NCBI GenBank assembly: GCA_905235045.1 | Contig: CAJOJO010000001.1 | Coordinates: forward strand, 1-58,753 | Source: an uncultured Bacilli bacterium | GTDB lineage: Bacteria; Bacillota_I; Bacilli_A; RF39; UBA660 | Direction of reading: 5' to 3' | DNA: 58,753 nucleotides | Part shown: piece by piece, positions 33,021 through 40,756 of the stretch | Layout: each line of letters begins with the position of its first letter | How positions within the stretch are numbered: the first letter of the stretch is position 1 | Translations under genes and position numbers: made by a program | Notes under the pieces: generated by a model | The model's database searches: none | Told to the model about the DNA's origin: nothing | Seen by the model: the letters and a program-made list of their open reading frames with translations, nothing else

Positions 33021-33938
33021 TCATTGACATGAATTTATACAACTAGATCCATCAGTTGCCGATGATACGATAGAACAATCTATTGAAGAATTGTTTAAAG
33101 AAGGATCATCGACTTGCCAAGAACATCCAAAATAACTATTAAAATATCTACATTTATAACATTTTTGTTGCTTTTGGGCATTTTTGCTATTACAATCTGC
33201 ATATCCAATATTTATAATACTACAATAATTTGTGTTTGGATTGCTATACTCCCATCTATAATATGGTTGAGAACCTGGTGGATTACATATAAAACATGAT
33301 TTTGAAGATTGTTGTCCTTCTGTAACACATTTATTTAAATTATTATCCCAATCACATTTAGCATCATTACATTCCTGACGTGCTAATCCATTGCAAGTAT
33401 AATAATTATTGCGTTTACTTGACTCATTTCCCTCACTATAACTTGGCGTATATCCTTCGTCATTATCCCATATTGGAATTCCATTACCAGTAACTCTATC
33501 AGGACAATGTGAATCTCTATCTGGGCCTGTTAGAAAGTATGATATACATTCCATAACATCAATATCGCTGTTAGTTAAATCAGGAATTGCAGTAAAAGCA
33601 AATTCAACAATAGCAATAACTAAATAAATCATTATCCCGGCAATTGTTTTTCTAATTAAAGAATCTTTAGATTCCGACATCTTCTTTTCGTCTGAAGCAA
33701 TTACTGCTTTAAACAAATCAATCATCCCAACGATAATTATAATTACAGGAACCATCACTTGAATAAAGCCAATAATATTCGCGCATAATTTAACTAAATA
33801 AGCTGGAAAATATGTGTCACTACCACACTTAACGCAAGCACCATTAAAATCTAATTTATCAATGGTGTCACATCCGGTCATTAATGCAACAACCATAACA
33901 ACAATTAAAATCCTAAATATTTTTTTATGTTTTTTCAT
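33021..33938 (-). CDS. Lipoprotein-like membrane protein with VirB2/TrbC-like helices and Cys-rich tail
   Basis: The 305-aa protein has a lipobox (VALMTGC, Cys23). Two hydrophobic helices follow (IIGFIQVMVPVIIIIVGMID and TIAGIMIYLVIAIVEFAF) with a charged turn between them (KAVIASDEKKMSESKDSLIRK). This hairpin resembles VirB2/TrbC-type conjugative pilins. After residue 150 comes a secreted region with about 20 Cys in CxxC, CxxxC and similar pairs, probably disulfide-linked or metal-binding. Function unknown. AAGGAGAACG precedes the ATG; no conjugation genes lie nearby. Confidence 0.65.
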   Translation of the reverse strand: MKKHKKIFRILIVVMVVALMTGCDTIDKLDFNGACVKCGSDTYFPAYLVKLCANIIGFIQVMVPVIIIIVGMIDLFKAVIASDEKKMSESKDSLIRKTIAGIMIYLVIAIVEFAFTAIPDLTNSDIDVMECISYFLTGPDRDSHCPDRVTGNGIPIWDNDEGYTPSYSEGNESSKRNNYYTCNGLARQECNDAKCDWDNNLNKCVTEGQQSSKSCFICNPPGSQPYYRWEYSNPNTNYCSIINIGYADCNSKNAQKQQKCYKCRYFNSYFGCSWQVDDPSLNNSSIDCSIVSSATDGSSCINSCQ

Positions 33939-34011
33939 AAACGTTCTCCTTAAAATCTCTATTAATATTATAACTTAAATTAGCTATTTAATCAAGAATA
34001 TGGTGTAAAGA

Positions 34012-34042
34012 AAAAATAAACTAATTTCTTAGTTTATTTTAC
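34012..34042 (-). terminator. Terminator of the phosphodiester glycosidase operon
   Basis: Minus strand AAATAAACTAA-GAAA-TTAGTTTATTT followed by T-rich sequence; overlaps the stop codon. Confidence 0.75.
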
Positions 34043-35044
34043 CATCCAAGCATTAGGAATCCATCTTTCTCCTGTTTCACTAACAGCACATGGTTTACTA
34101 TATAATTTACCATTAACTACTAAGCTAGATGATGCTCCGCCATCTAAATTAGCAGCATTATAAGCTTTGTATTTAACTAATAAATCCGTTAGTTCAACCA
34201 TATCAATACCTAAACTATATCCTGGTTGTCTTCCATCAATAACAACGAATAAAACAATTCCGTCTTTTCTTTGGGCAATCGCCGTTCTAGCTGATAATCC
34301 CCAACCGCCATTACCTTTAGCTTCTGCTCTTACACCATTAACGATTAAGAATGGTCCAAATTCAACAGCATCTACCATACCATTTTTAATGGCTTGACGT
34401 GGGCTTTCTTTAGTTAATACTAATACGTGGTCTTTATTAAATCCGATTAATCCGCCACCAACGCCAGTATCATAGCCACCTGATATTACTTTACCATTAG
34501 AAATAACTGTTCCAGCAATTATTCCCCCAGTTCCAACACCACCTGGATCAGCAAAACCTCCAGCATTTATCGATACAATTGATTTATGATATTTAGACAT
34601 ATCTTCCAAAAATTCTCCATATGATCCTAAATAACGACTATTAACTAAACTAATACGTGATGGGTCATATATAACCGCTATATAACCAACCCATGTACTA
34701 CCTTTTATATCAATAATTTTATACAAATCATTGCCTTTATCTTTTTTTAAAATTTGTTCTTCATATTTTGATTCATATTTTGTTTTTTCTGATATTTTAT
34801 CAAAGGTTATTTTAGAAGCATCAGTATTTTCATTTATTTCTTCTATATAATTTTCATTTAAAACTTTATTAATCGTTTTATCACTATAAAAAGTACGAGC
34901 AATAAATTTATGACTTTTACTATGCATAGCAGTTGTTATAACAGTTACTCTAACATAGCTGAATGGTCCATAAAGTATAAACAAACCAATGAAAGCTAAG
35001 ACATCTAAAATAATTGTTGTAATAAATAATTTTTTATGTTTCAA
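34034..35044 (-). CDS. Phosphodiester glycosidase family protein (NAGPA domain), membrane-anchored
   Basis: An extracellular enzyme of the NAGPA/DUF2233 family, whose members cleave sugar-phosphodiester bonds, for example in wall teichoic acids or exopolysaccharides. One N-terminal helix (about 8-30) anchors it. Family landmarks are IVSINAGGFADPGG, VISNGKVISGG, VVIDGRQPGYSLGIDMVEL and AANLDGGASSSLVVNG. The start is TTG at 35044 (336 aa, MKHKKLF), preceded by GAGGTGAGATG. It follows the lectin-like receptor gene by 10 bases and is co-transcribed with it, which suggests a joint surface role. Confidence 0.85.
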   Translation of the reverse strand: MKHKKLFITTIILDVLAFIGLFILYGPFSYVRVTVITTAMHSKSHKFIARTFYSDKTINKVLNENYIEEINENTDASKITFDKISEKTKYESKYEEQILKKDKGNDLYKIIDIKGSTWVGYIAVIYDPSRISLVNSRYLGSYGEFLEDMSKYHKSIVSINAGGFADPGGVGTGGIIAGTVISNGKVISGGYDTGVGGGLIGFNKDHVLVLTKESPRQAIKNGMVDAVEFGPFLIVNGVRAEAKGNGGWGLSARTAIAQRKDGIVLFVVIDGRQPGYSLGIDMVELTDLLVKYKAYNAANLDGGASSSLVVNGKLYSKPCAVSETGERWIPNAWMVK

Positions 35045-35054
35045 ACATCTCACC

Positions 35055-36809
35055 TCATTCAATTATAAAAGGGTCTTCTAATGTACCGGTACCACCAGTA
35101 ACTTGATATTCTAAATCAAGATTAATAACCGGATATACAAATAATTCTTCGGTTACATCTACTTCTGATAAACTACCATTTTCATTTAATGAATATAACA
35201 GCTTACCTGTTTTATTTAAAGTAAATGTATTGGATTTATTATTTTCAACAATATCTAATATACCAACTTTTGCTTCTACTGAGTCAGTATAAATATTATT
35301 ATAATCATAATTAGAAGATGCACCATATTCACCAGTATACCATGTACCTTTAACTAAATGGGTACTATCTAAATTATAGATGAAACTATTATTTAAATAA
35401 TTAGCTAAAGAATAGTATTTTGTTTGGTCATAGTTATTTGTGGAACTTGAAAAATTGTATTCAATACATTCATCACCTTGTTTTAAGCAATCGGTCATAA
35501 CTAGTTTTAAAGTATCTTTTTTACTAATAACTTTCCAAGTATAATTGCTATAGGTAACATAACTACCAACATTTAATTCAGTACTATTATCAATTATATA
35601 TGGATCATTTTTAGTACCGTCACCACTTATATAACTAGTATCAGCTTTTAAATTAATACTTGGTCTAACACCGAAACTATAATATGTATTATCATCATAT
35701 GAAGCATCATTAATGCCACCTTCACTAAATACATACCATACTTTATTATCTTGAGAACTATTCATTGTCCACCAATATTTGTTTATGTTTAAATAACTAT
35801 TATTTGAATTAGCTAAAACATAATCATTATATGTAAGTAACCCAACATTTGCTTTTAGTTTATTCTTACATGCATCATATTTTTTAGCAATTTCATCAAT
35901 GCACCAATCTTCAGTTGCTAAATAATCTTTAGGGTTAATAAGCGTTTCATAAAATTTTTCTTCTAAGTATTGTTTAATATATGATTCTTCATAATTTTTA
36001 TCATAACTCCATACCAAAGATGTAGTAATATCATCAGTTACTAATTTTATCGTTTTATCCTCATTTATACCAACAATACGGAATAAATAACCTGAATATA
36101 ATACATAATTATTTTTAACTTCACCTTTAAAAATATATTTATCACCATTTATTACTAAACCATTATTATTGACAATTTTATTGTTAGTAATAATTTTATT
36201 TACAAGGGTATTATCAGCCATAATCCCGGTGTGTTCAATTTTATAAAAATGGATAAAACGAATACTATATATTAATAATATTGTGAATAATATGACACCA
36301 GATATAATGATAAAAATATCGGCTTTATCTTTAGTTTTAAATAAGCTAGAGCCAATAATGTTTTTAGCTTTTTTAATATTTAGAATTTCTAACATAGTTG
36401 GTGTAGTATCAACTAAACTACCTTTTCTTAATTTCTTATTTGTTTTAATATAGCAAGTTGTTTCTTTATCAGAGTTATTAATTACTAAAATCATTTCCCC
36501 TTCTAAAGATTCTACTTTAGTAATTATTTCTTTAACATATTGATCAACATTATTATAATCTTTACTTGCTAAATTAACAATTGCTCCATCACGTTTATTT
36601 ATTTCATGATTAAATTTATCTATTAAATCATTTATATTCATTTCTTTTAGGGTATATGCAGCTATATTAGCTAATTTTCGTAAGTTTTTAATGTTATTAT
36701 TAACATCATCTTTTTTACTTTTTTTTAAAGTTGTTTTTTTATAATCTTTTGTTAAAAAAGACAAATCACTATTATCACCATTTATTATACAAAGTACTAC
36801 TGGTTTCAT
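35055..36809 (-). CDS. Membrane protein: degenerate iPGM-like domain, TM helix, two extracellular lectin-like domains
   Basis: A 584-aa protein with an unusual plan. Residues 1-160 look like a shrunken alkaline-phosphatase/iPGM fold: VVLCIINGDN at the start, DGAIVNLASKDYNNVD (compare the family's VNFANPDMVGH), MILVINNSDKE (in the place of ITADHGNAE) and LRKGSLVDTTPTMLEIL (compare LADIAPTLLDLL). The metal-binding Asp/His residues are missing. A TM helix follows (about 166-188). Outside are two DUF6273-type domains, the first with YWWTMNSS and FGVRPSINLK, the second with SYVTYSNYTWKVI and VYPVINLDLEY. It is the first gene of an operon with the phosphodiester glycosidase. Role unknown; perhaps a signalling or scaffold receptor. 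Confidence 0.7.
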   Translation of the reverse strand: MKPVVLCIINGDNSDLSFLTKDYKKTTLKKSKKDDVNNNIKNLRKLANIAAYTLKEMNINDLIDKFNHEINKRDGAIVNLASKDYNNVDQYVKEIITKVESLEGEMILVINNSDKETTCYIKTNKKLRKGSLVDTTPTMLEILNIKKAKNIIGSSLFKTKDKADIFIIISGVILFTILLIYSIRFIHFYKIEHTGIMADNTLVNKIITNNKIVNNNGLVINGDKYIFKGEVKNNYVLYSGYLFRIVGINEDKTIKLVTDDITTSLVWSYDKNYEESYIKQYLEEKFYETLINPKDYLATEDWCIDEIAKKYDACKNKLKANVGLLTYNDYVLANSNNSYLNINKYWWTMNSSQDNKVWYVFSEGGINDASYDDNTYYSFGVRPSINLKADTSYISGDGTKNDPYIIDNSTELNVGSYVTYSNYTWKVISKKDTLKLVMTDCLKQGDECIEYNFSSSTNNYDQTKYYSLANYLNNSFIYNLDSTHLVKGTWYTGEYGASSNYDYNNIYTDSVEAKVGILDIVENNKSNTFTLNKTGKLLYSLNENGSLSEVDVTEELFVYPVINLDLEYQVTGGTGTLEDPFIIE

Positions 36810-36852
36810 TGTATCACCTACTATTCATTCTATCACTATTTGTTATTTTTTC

Positions 36853-36881
36853 AAAATAAAAAAGAGTTTTATAACTCTTAT
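36853..36881 (-). terminator. Terminator of the 109-aa lipoprotein gene
   Basis: Minus strand AAGAGTT-ATAA-AACTCTT followed by a T-run. Confidence 0.75.
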
Positions 36882-37207
36882 TTACATTTAAATCCTGAAT
36901 CTTCCATGGTTTCAATGAATTCTTTTTTAGAAATTTTTTCATCTTCTGTTGCTTCTTCTTCAGAAACAACTTTTTTACCACTAAGTTTAGAACCAGTCAT
37001 ATATTTACTATATTCTTTAGCTGTGTCTTCATTACTAAATTCCATAGTAGTTGTAACTTTAGATACAACATCATCTTTTAATGTAGCTGCTATTTCCATA
37101 GTAACTTTTTCATCACCTGATTCTTCAGTTGCTGTACAAACAACTTTATTACCACCACAACCAGCGAATAATAAACAAATTCCTAAACCTAAAACAACTT
37201 TTTTCAT
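36878..37207 (-). CDS. Small lipoprotein, DUF1307/YehR-like
   Basis: A 109-aa lipoprotein with a type II signal (MKKVVLGLGICLLFAGC, Cys17). The mature part has KVVCTATEESGDEKVTMEIAA and a terminal GFKC, giving two further Cys that may form a disulfide. The pattern recalls the DUF1307 (YehR) family of small lipoproteins. Function unknown. AAAGGAG before the ATG; monocistronic. Confidence 0.75.
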   Translation of the reverse strand: MKKVVLGLGICLLFAGCGGNKVVCTATEESGDEKVTMEIAATLKDDVVSKVTTTMEFSNEDTAKEYSKYMTGSKLSGKKVVSEEEATEDEKISKKEFIETMEDSGFKCK

Positions 37208-37303
37208 TAAACAAGCTCCTTTCTATAAAATATTATACCAAATTATTTTTTAAAGCGCAATTTATTTTTTTTTGAATATTATATTATGAAAGGAGAATGA
37301 AAT

Positions 37304-37504
37304 ATGTATAATTATCCATATTATAAAAATAATTTTCAGACAGGTAAAAATGATCGCATTGCTGGTGGCTTTTTAGGACCTTTTATTTTAGGTGGTTTAA
37401 CCGGTGGTTTAATCGCGCCTGCTTTCTATAATCGTCCTTACTATAATCAATATCCATACTATCCTATGCCATATTCTTATTATTATGGCGGTTATTATCG
37501 CTAG
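37304..37504 (+). CDS. Tyr/Pro/Gly-rich 66-aa protein, possible spore surface component
   Basis: Composition is extreme: Tyr, Pro, Gly and Asn make up most of the C-terminal half (YNRPYYNQYPYYPMPYSYYY). A Gly-rich hydrophobic segment, GGFLGPFILGGLTGGLIAPAF, lies in the middle. Such small Tyr-rich proteins are typical of spore coats and of YjcZ-like families, but no exact family is claimed. The ribosome binding site AAAGGAG is good. It lies directly before a collagen-like gene on the same strand, which supports a spore-surface role by context. Confidence 0.65.
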   Translation: MYNYPYYKNNFQTGKNDRIAGGFLGPFILGGLTGGLIAPAFYNRPYYNQYPYYPMPYSYYYGGYYR

Positions 37505-37579
37505 TTATTTTTCTATTAGACAATCATATTATTCATAAATTATTAGCTTCATAAAATGTATATGAAAAGAGAGATATTT

Positions 37580-37828
37580 ATGAATAACTGTGGTGGAAAC
37601 TTACAAAAAGCATTACAAAAAATAGCAAATGATAGCAAATTTAAACCTACTTGCTGTTATGGTCCCGTCGGTCCAACTGGTCCTCAAGGCCCTGCAACTA
37701 TAGAAGTTGGCACTACAACAACTGGTGCTCCTGGTACTGCAGCTAGTGTTACAAATGTTGGAACAACAAAAACTGCTATTTTAAAACATGGTAAAATACC
37801 AGAGTTAAAAGAAGAAATTAAGAAGTAG
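37580..37828 (+). CDS. Collagen-like repeat protein, exosporium-type candidate
   Basis: An 82-aa protein whose middle has a run of Gly-x-y units (GPVGPTGPQGPATIEVG, then GAPGTAASVTNVG), preceded by an N-terminal NNCGGNLQKALQKIAND segment and a CC pair. The N-terminal helix followed by collagen-like repeats resembles a very short BclA/BclB-type exosporium protein. The ATG at 37580 has GAGAG upstream. It is immediately followed by a decayed glycosyltransferase fragment, as intact exosporial collagen genes often neighbour glycosyltransferases. Confidence 0.75.
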   Translation: MNNCGGNLQKALQKIANDSKFKPTCCYGPVGPTGPQGPATIEVGTTTTGAPGTAASVTNVGTTKTAILKHGKIPELKEEIKK

Positions 37829-37829
37829 T

Positions 37830-38309
37830 TATTTAAAATTACTTGAATTATCTATTAAAGAAAATCCTAATGATGATCGAAATATGCACTATTTAGGTAG
37901 AGAATATATGTATTATGGTAGAATGTATTGATACCTTAATTAAACATCTAAATATGCCTAATGCATTATGGAAGGATGAACGATGTGCCTCTATGCGTTT
38001 TATTGCTCGTTCTTATAAAGCTTTAAACGTTATAACGAAGCGAAAATGTGGTTAAATAAAGCTATGTTAGAAGCTCCTTATTTGCGCGATCCGTTTATGG
38101 AAAGGGCATTACTTGTATATGAATTAAATGAATGGCCCGATACGATTAATTATACTTTACAAGCATTAGAAATAAAAACACATCCCAAAACATATATAAA
38201 TGAGCCCTTTAGTTTTGATGCAACACCATATGACTTATTATCAATAGCTTACTTTTATATCAGTGATTACCAAAAGGCACTAGATTATGTTAATAAAGCA
38301 CTTAAATAA
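37830..38309 (+). pseudogene. Remnant of a GT2/TPR glycosyltransferase (C-terminal half only)
   Basis: Three reading frames together give the C-terminal part of a common Bacillota family-2 glycosyltransferase with TPR-like helices: KENPNDDRNMHYLGREYMYY (about 37854-37913), then DTLIKHLNMPNALWKDERCA and SMRFIARSYKA (about 37926-38025), then RYNEAKMWLNKAMLEAPYLR to the stop at 38309. At least two frameshifts separate them and the catalytic N-terminal domain is missing. The last frame has an in-frame ATG at 38046 but this is internal to the ancestral gene. It begins one base after the collagen-like gene, so a deletion probably fused the two regions. Confidence 0.8.
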
Positions 38310-38318
38310 GTGCTTTTA
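38293..38318. terminator. Bidirectional terminator
   Basis: AAAGCACTT (38295-38303) pairs with AAGTGCTTTT (38308-38317) between the glycosyltransferase remnant and the convergent lipoprotein gene. Confidence 0.75.
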
Positions 38319-38852
38319 ATCTTGATACATTCCTTGAATTTTCATTCGATCAGTATTTGTTAAATCATTTATTTGCCATTCATTATCAACTTTAGTTAAA
38401 TAAATATTTAAAGTATATTTAACTCTTTCTTTTGATTCTTTTAATTTATTTAAACGATATGTCGTAAATAATGTTTCATCATATTCATCATTTTCATCAT
38501 TAAATTCTTCTTTGTGTTCATTTAAATAATCTTCGGCATCTCTCATAGCACTTGAATAGTCAGTAACATCAATTTCAACAACTACTGTAGCTTCTTCGCC
38601 ATCAATTATCTCGTCTTTTATTTCATAAGTTAGGTTTTGATAGTGATTTTTCATTAGTTTAATATATTCTTCCTTTTGTTCTTTATTAAATTTTGTTTCT
38701 GAATCAGCTGTAGTGTTTAATTGTTCTACCACTTTATCATCTAATGTTTGGTATGACGCCATAAATGATTCAACTTTTTTGGTTGGAGTACTACTTACTG
38801 TACCACAGCCAATAAATAAAAATGGTAATAAAAATACTAGTAATTTTTTCAT
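38316..38852 (-). CDS. Lipoprotein of unknown function
   Basis: A 178-aa lipoprotein with signal and lipobox (LLPFLFIGC, Cys16). The mature protein is acidic, with SFMASYQTLDDKVVEQLN followed by a region that resembles NTF2-like or DUF4878-type lipoproteins: a helix, then strands (EATVVVEIDVTDYSSAM) and a terminal VDNEWQINDL. Such folds usually bind ligands or form assemblies; nothing specific can be said. AGGAGG precedes the ATG. Confidence 0.7.
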   Translation of the reverse strand: MKKLLVFLLPFLFIGCGTVSSTPTKKVESFMASYQTLDDKVVEQLNTTADSETKFNKEQKEEYIKLMKNHYQNLTYEIKDEIIDGEEATVVVEIDVTDYSSAMRDAEDYLNEHKEEFNDENDEYDETLFTTYRLNKLKESKERVKYTLNIYLTKVDNEWQINDLTNTDRMKIQGMYQD

Positions 38853-38885
38853 TTTCTGCCTCCTAAATATTAAAATACCTTAAAT

Positions 38886-39518
38886 TTAATGTTTTATACA
38901 TTTTTTTAAGTTAATAAATTCATTTACTTTTTTAGTAATGTCACCGCTTAGGATTTTATTATATAAAGTTTCTTTTATTTTATCTATATTATCATTTTTT
39001 TCATTAAAGCAATCATAATATAAATATTGTAATTCCAATACGTTATTTTTTTTAATAATACTATTTAATTCTTTTAGTGCCTTCTTTTCTAATTCGTTTT
39101 CTTTTCTTGTCTTATAAAAATCATTTTCTTTTTTAGATAATATTTTATAATTAACTACTGATTCTTTTAAACGCAAAACAACATCTAGCACATCTACTTC
39201 TTCATCTACTAATAATTTACTATATAAATTATCTTTAGTAATTTTTAAACCAATTACTGATATACCGTCAGATAAAAGGAAAGCATATTCTATTTTTTTT
39301 GATTTATGATTTGTATATTCTTCAGTTTTATCTTTTATTTTTTCTAGTAATTCATTATCAAAGACGATGTTATTAGTGATTATTTCTTTTAATTTTTTAG
39401 TGCTTATTTTAAGAATAGGTATTTTTTTTATATGACTTATATTATCGTTTTTATTCCAATCATAAAAGTCGTATAAACAATCATTAAAATTTAATAAAAT
39501 ATCATATATGTAACTCAT
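38886..39518 (-). CDS. Hypothetical protein, DUF3603-like
   Basis: A 210-aa soluble protein. The start SYIYDILLNFNDCLYDFYDW and the segment KKIEYAFLLSDGISVIGLKI resemble the DUF3603 family of Bacillota, in which YLYDV...FYEW and a similar DYCFVVTDG strand occur. Residues 140-165 form a charged helix. Function unknown. AGGAGG is at good spacing; its start lies 17 bases inside the end of the upstream 74-aa membrane protein gene, so the two are coupled. Confidence 0.6.
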   Translation of the reverse strand: MSYIYDILLNFNDCLYDFYDWNKNDNISHIKKIPILKISTKKLKEIITNNIVFDNELLEKIKDKTEEYTNHKSKKIEYAFLLSDGISVIGLKITKDNLYSKLLVDEEVDVLDVVLRLKESVVNYKILSKKENDFYKTRKENELEKKALKELNSIIKKNNVLELQYLYYDCFNEKNDNIDKIKETLYNKILSGDITKKVNEFINLKKCIKH

Positions 39519-39726
39519 ATTTACCTCCTATGGGAAAAGATATTGAAAAGAAGATTAATAGTATACCAATTATTACATAGTAACATTCTACCCTTCTAAG
39601 TATAAAATAAACATATTCAAAAAAATTATACCCAATGGACATTAGATTAAGATAGCTTATTAAATAAACAAAGCCTATCACTGTTAATGCATAACCTAGT
39701 AAAAAGAGAAATATTTTTAGTAGCAT
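39502..39726 (-). CDS. Small two-helix membrane protein
   Basis: A 74-aa hydrophobic protein with two predicted membrane helices (LLKIFLFLLGYALTVIGFVY and YYVIIGILLIFFSISFPIG) separated by a Tyr/Phe-rich loop. Not recognised. ATG at 39726 has GGTGATACTT upstream. Its end overlaps the DUF3603-like gene by 17 bases. Confidence 0.6.
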   Translation of the reverse strand: MLLKIFLFLLGYALTVIGFVYLISYLNLMSIGYNFFEYVYFILRRVECYYVIIGILLIFFSISFPIGGKYELHI

Positions 39727-39781
39727 AAGTATCACCATTTATTTTTTTTCTATTTTATTATATAATTAAATAGGTGATAAA

Positions 39782-40591
39782 ATGATTGAAATTTTTAAAT
39801 ATCTTTTTTTAGGGATGATTCAAGGTGTTACTGAGGCTTTACCAATATCTTCTAGTGGCCATTTACTTATTTTTAAAAAACTACTTAATGTCGAGGCTGA
39901 TTTTGATACTTTAGCAATTATTACTAATTTTGGTAGTTTACTTGCGATTATCTTTGTTTTTCGAAAAGATATTATCCGTTTAATTAAGAATTTTTTTGCA
40001 TATTTATTTAAAAATAATAAACAAGCTAAATATGATTTTAGATATTGTATATTACTTATTATTGCTTGTATTCCAGCTGGATTAGTTGGCGTTATTGTTA
40101 AAAAATTAGATTTATTAAATGCGATTGATAATAATGTTAAAATAGTTGGTATTTCATTATTAATAACAGCGATTATGCTTTTTCTGATTAGAAATTTTGA
40201 TGGTATTAAAGATGATAAAAATTTAAGACCTATGGATGCCTTAAAAATTGGCTTATTTCAAATTGCCGGAATTTTTCCAGGAATTAGCAGAAGTGGATCT
40301 ACAATTGTTGGAGGAATGTATAGTGGATTAAATCGTGATACTGCTTTTAAATTTTCCTTCCTTTTATATATCCCAATGAGTTTGGCTGCGGCTATATTAG
40401 AAATTAAAGATTTATTAGATGCTTCTATTAGCAGTACAATGTGGTTATATTATATATTAGCTACGATTGTTGCTTTCATATTTACTTTATTAGTTATTAG
40501 ATGGTTTAGAAAAATTGTTAATGAAGGCAAATTAGGATATTTTTCAATTTACTGTTTAATAGTTGGTCTATTAGTAGTTATATTCTTATAA
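39782..40591 (+). CDS. uppP: Undecaprenyl-diphosphate phosphatase
   Basis: Recycles the lipid carrier for peptidoglycan and surface polysaccharides; overproduction gives bacitracin resistance. The 269-aa protein has about eight membrane helices and both family motifs: GVTEALPISSSGHL near residue 15 and GIFPGISRSGSTIVGGM near 160. AGGTGATAAA precedes the ATG, with a TATAAT about 20 bases upstream. Monocistronic with its own terminator. Confidence 0.96.
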   Translation: MIEIFKYLFLGMIQGVTEALPISSSGHLLIFKKLLNVEADFDTLAIITNFGSLLAIIFVFRKDIIRLIKNFFAYLFKNNKQAKYDFRYCILLIIACIPAGLVGVIVKKLDLLNAIDNNVKIVGISLLITAIMLFLIRNFDGIKDDKNLRPMDALKIGLFQIAGIFPGISRSGSTIVGGMYSGLNRDTAFKFSFLLYIPMSLAAAILEIKDLLDASISSTMWLYYILATIVAFIFTLLVIRWFRKIVNEGKLGYFSIYCLIVGLLVVIFL

Positions 40592-40618
40592 AAAAACAAG
40601 TCTTATGACTTGTTTTTA
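40589..40618. terminator. Bidirectional terminator after uppP
   Basis: AAAACAAGTC-TTAT-GACTTGTTTTT between uppP and the convergent 46-aa gene. Confidence 0.8.
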
Positions 40619-40756
40619 GTTACGATGTAAGGCATTATATACTACAAAGAATAAACCTATTCCACCAAAGAAAACGATTATCCAGAACCATGGATTTTCA
40701 CCTTGTTCTAAAATAAAGTCTTTAATACCTCCAAAGAAATTATTAATTGCTTCCAT
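40616..40756 (-). CDS. 46-aa single-pass membrane peptide overlapping the end of pcrA
   Basis: The peptide reads MEAINNFFGGIKDF, then a hydrophobic helix (WFWIIVFFGGIGLFFVVYNA) and LHRN at the end. AAAGGTGG lies at good spacing before the ATG at 40756, and its first 14 bases overlap the end of pcrA in another frame. It is followed by a terminator. Not recognised; small membrane peptides of this kind often regulate larger partners, but nothing here says which. Confidence 0.6.
   Translation of the reverse strand: MEAINNFFGGIKDFILEQGENPWFWIIVFFGGIGLFFVVYNALHRN

Noticed and set aside
36840-37253. Plus-strand reading frame over the small lipoprotein gene
   Set aside because: It is antisense to a gene with a lipobox and ribosome binding site, has no ribosome binding site itself and shows no domain.
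38046-38309. Independent 87-aa TPR protein
   Set aside because: The upstream frames encode the preceding part of the same glycosyltransferase tail, so this is the last piece of a pseudogene.
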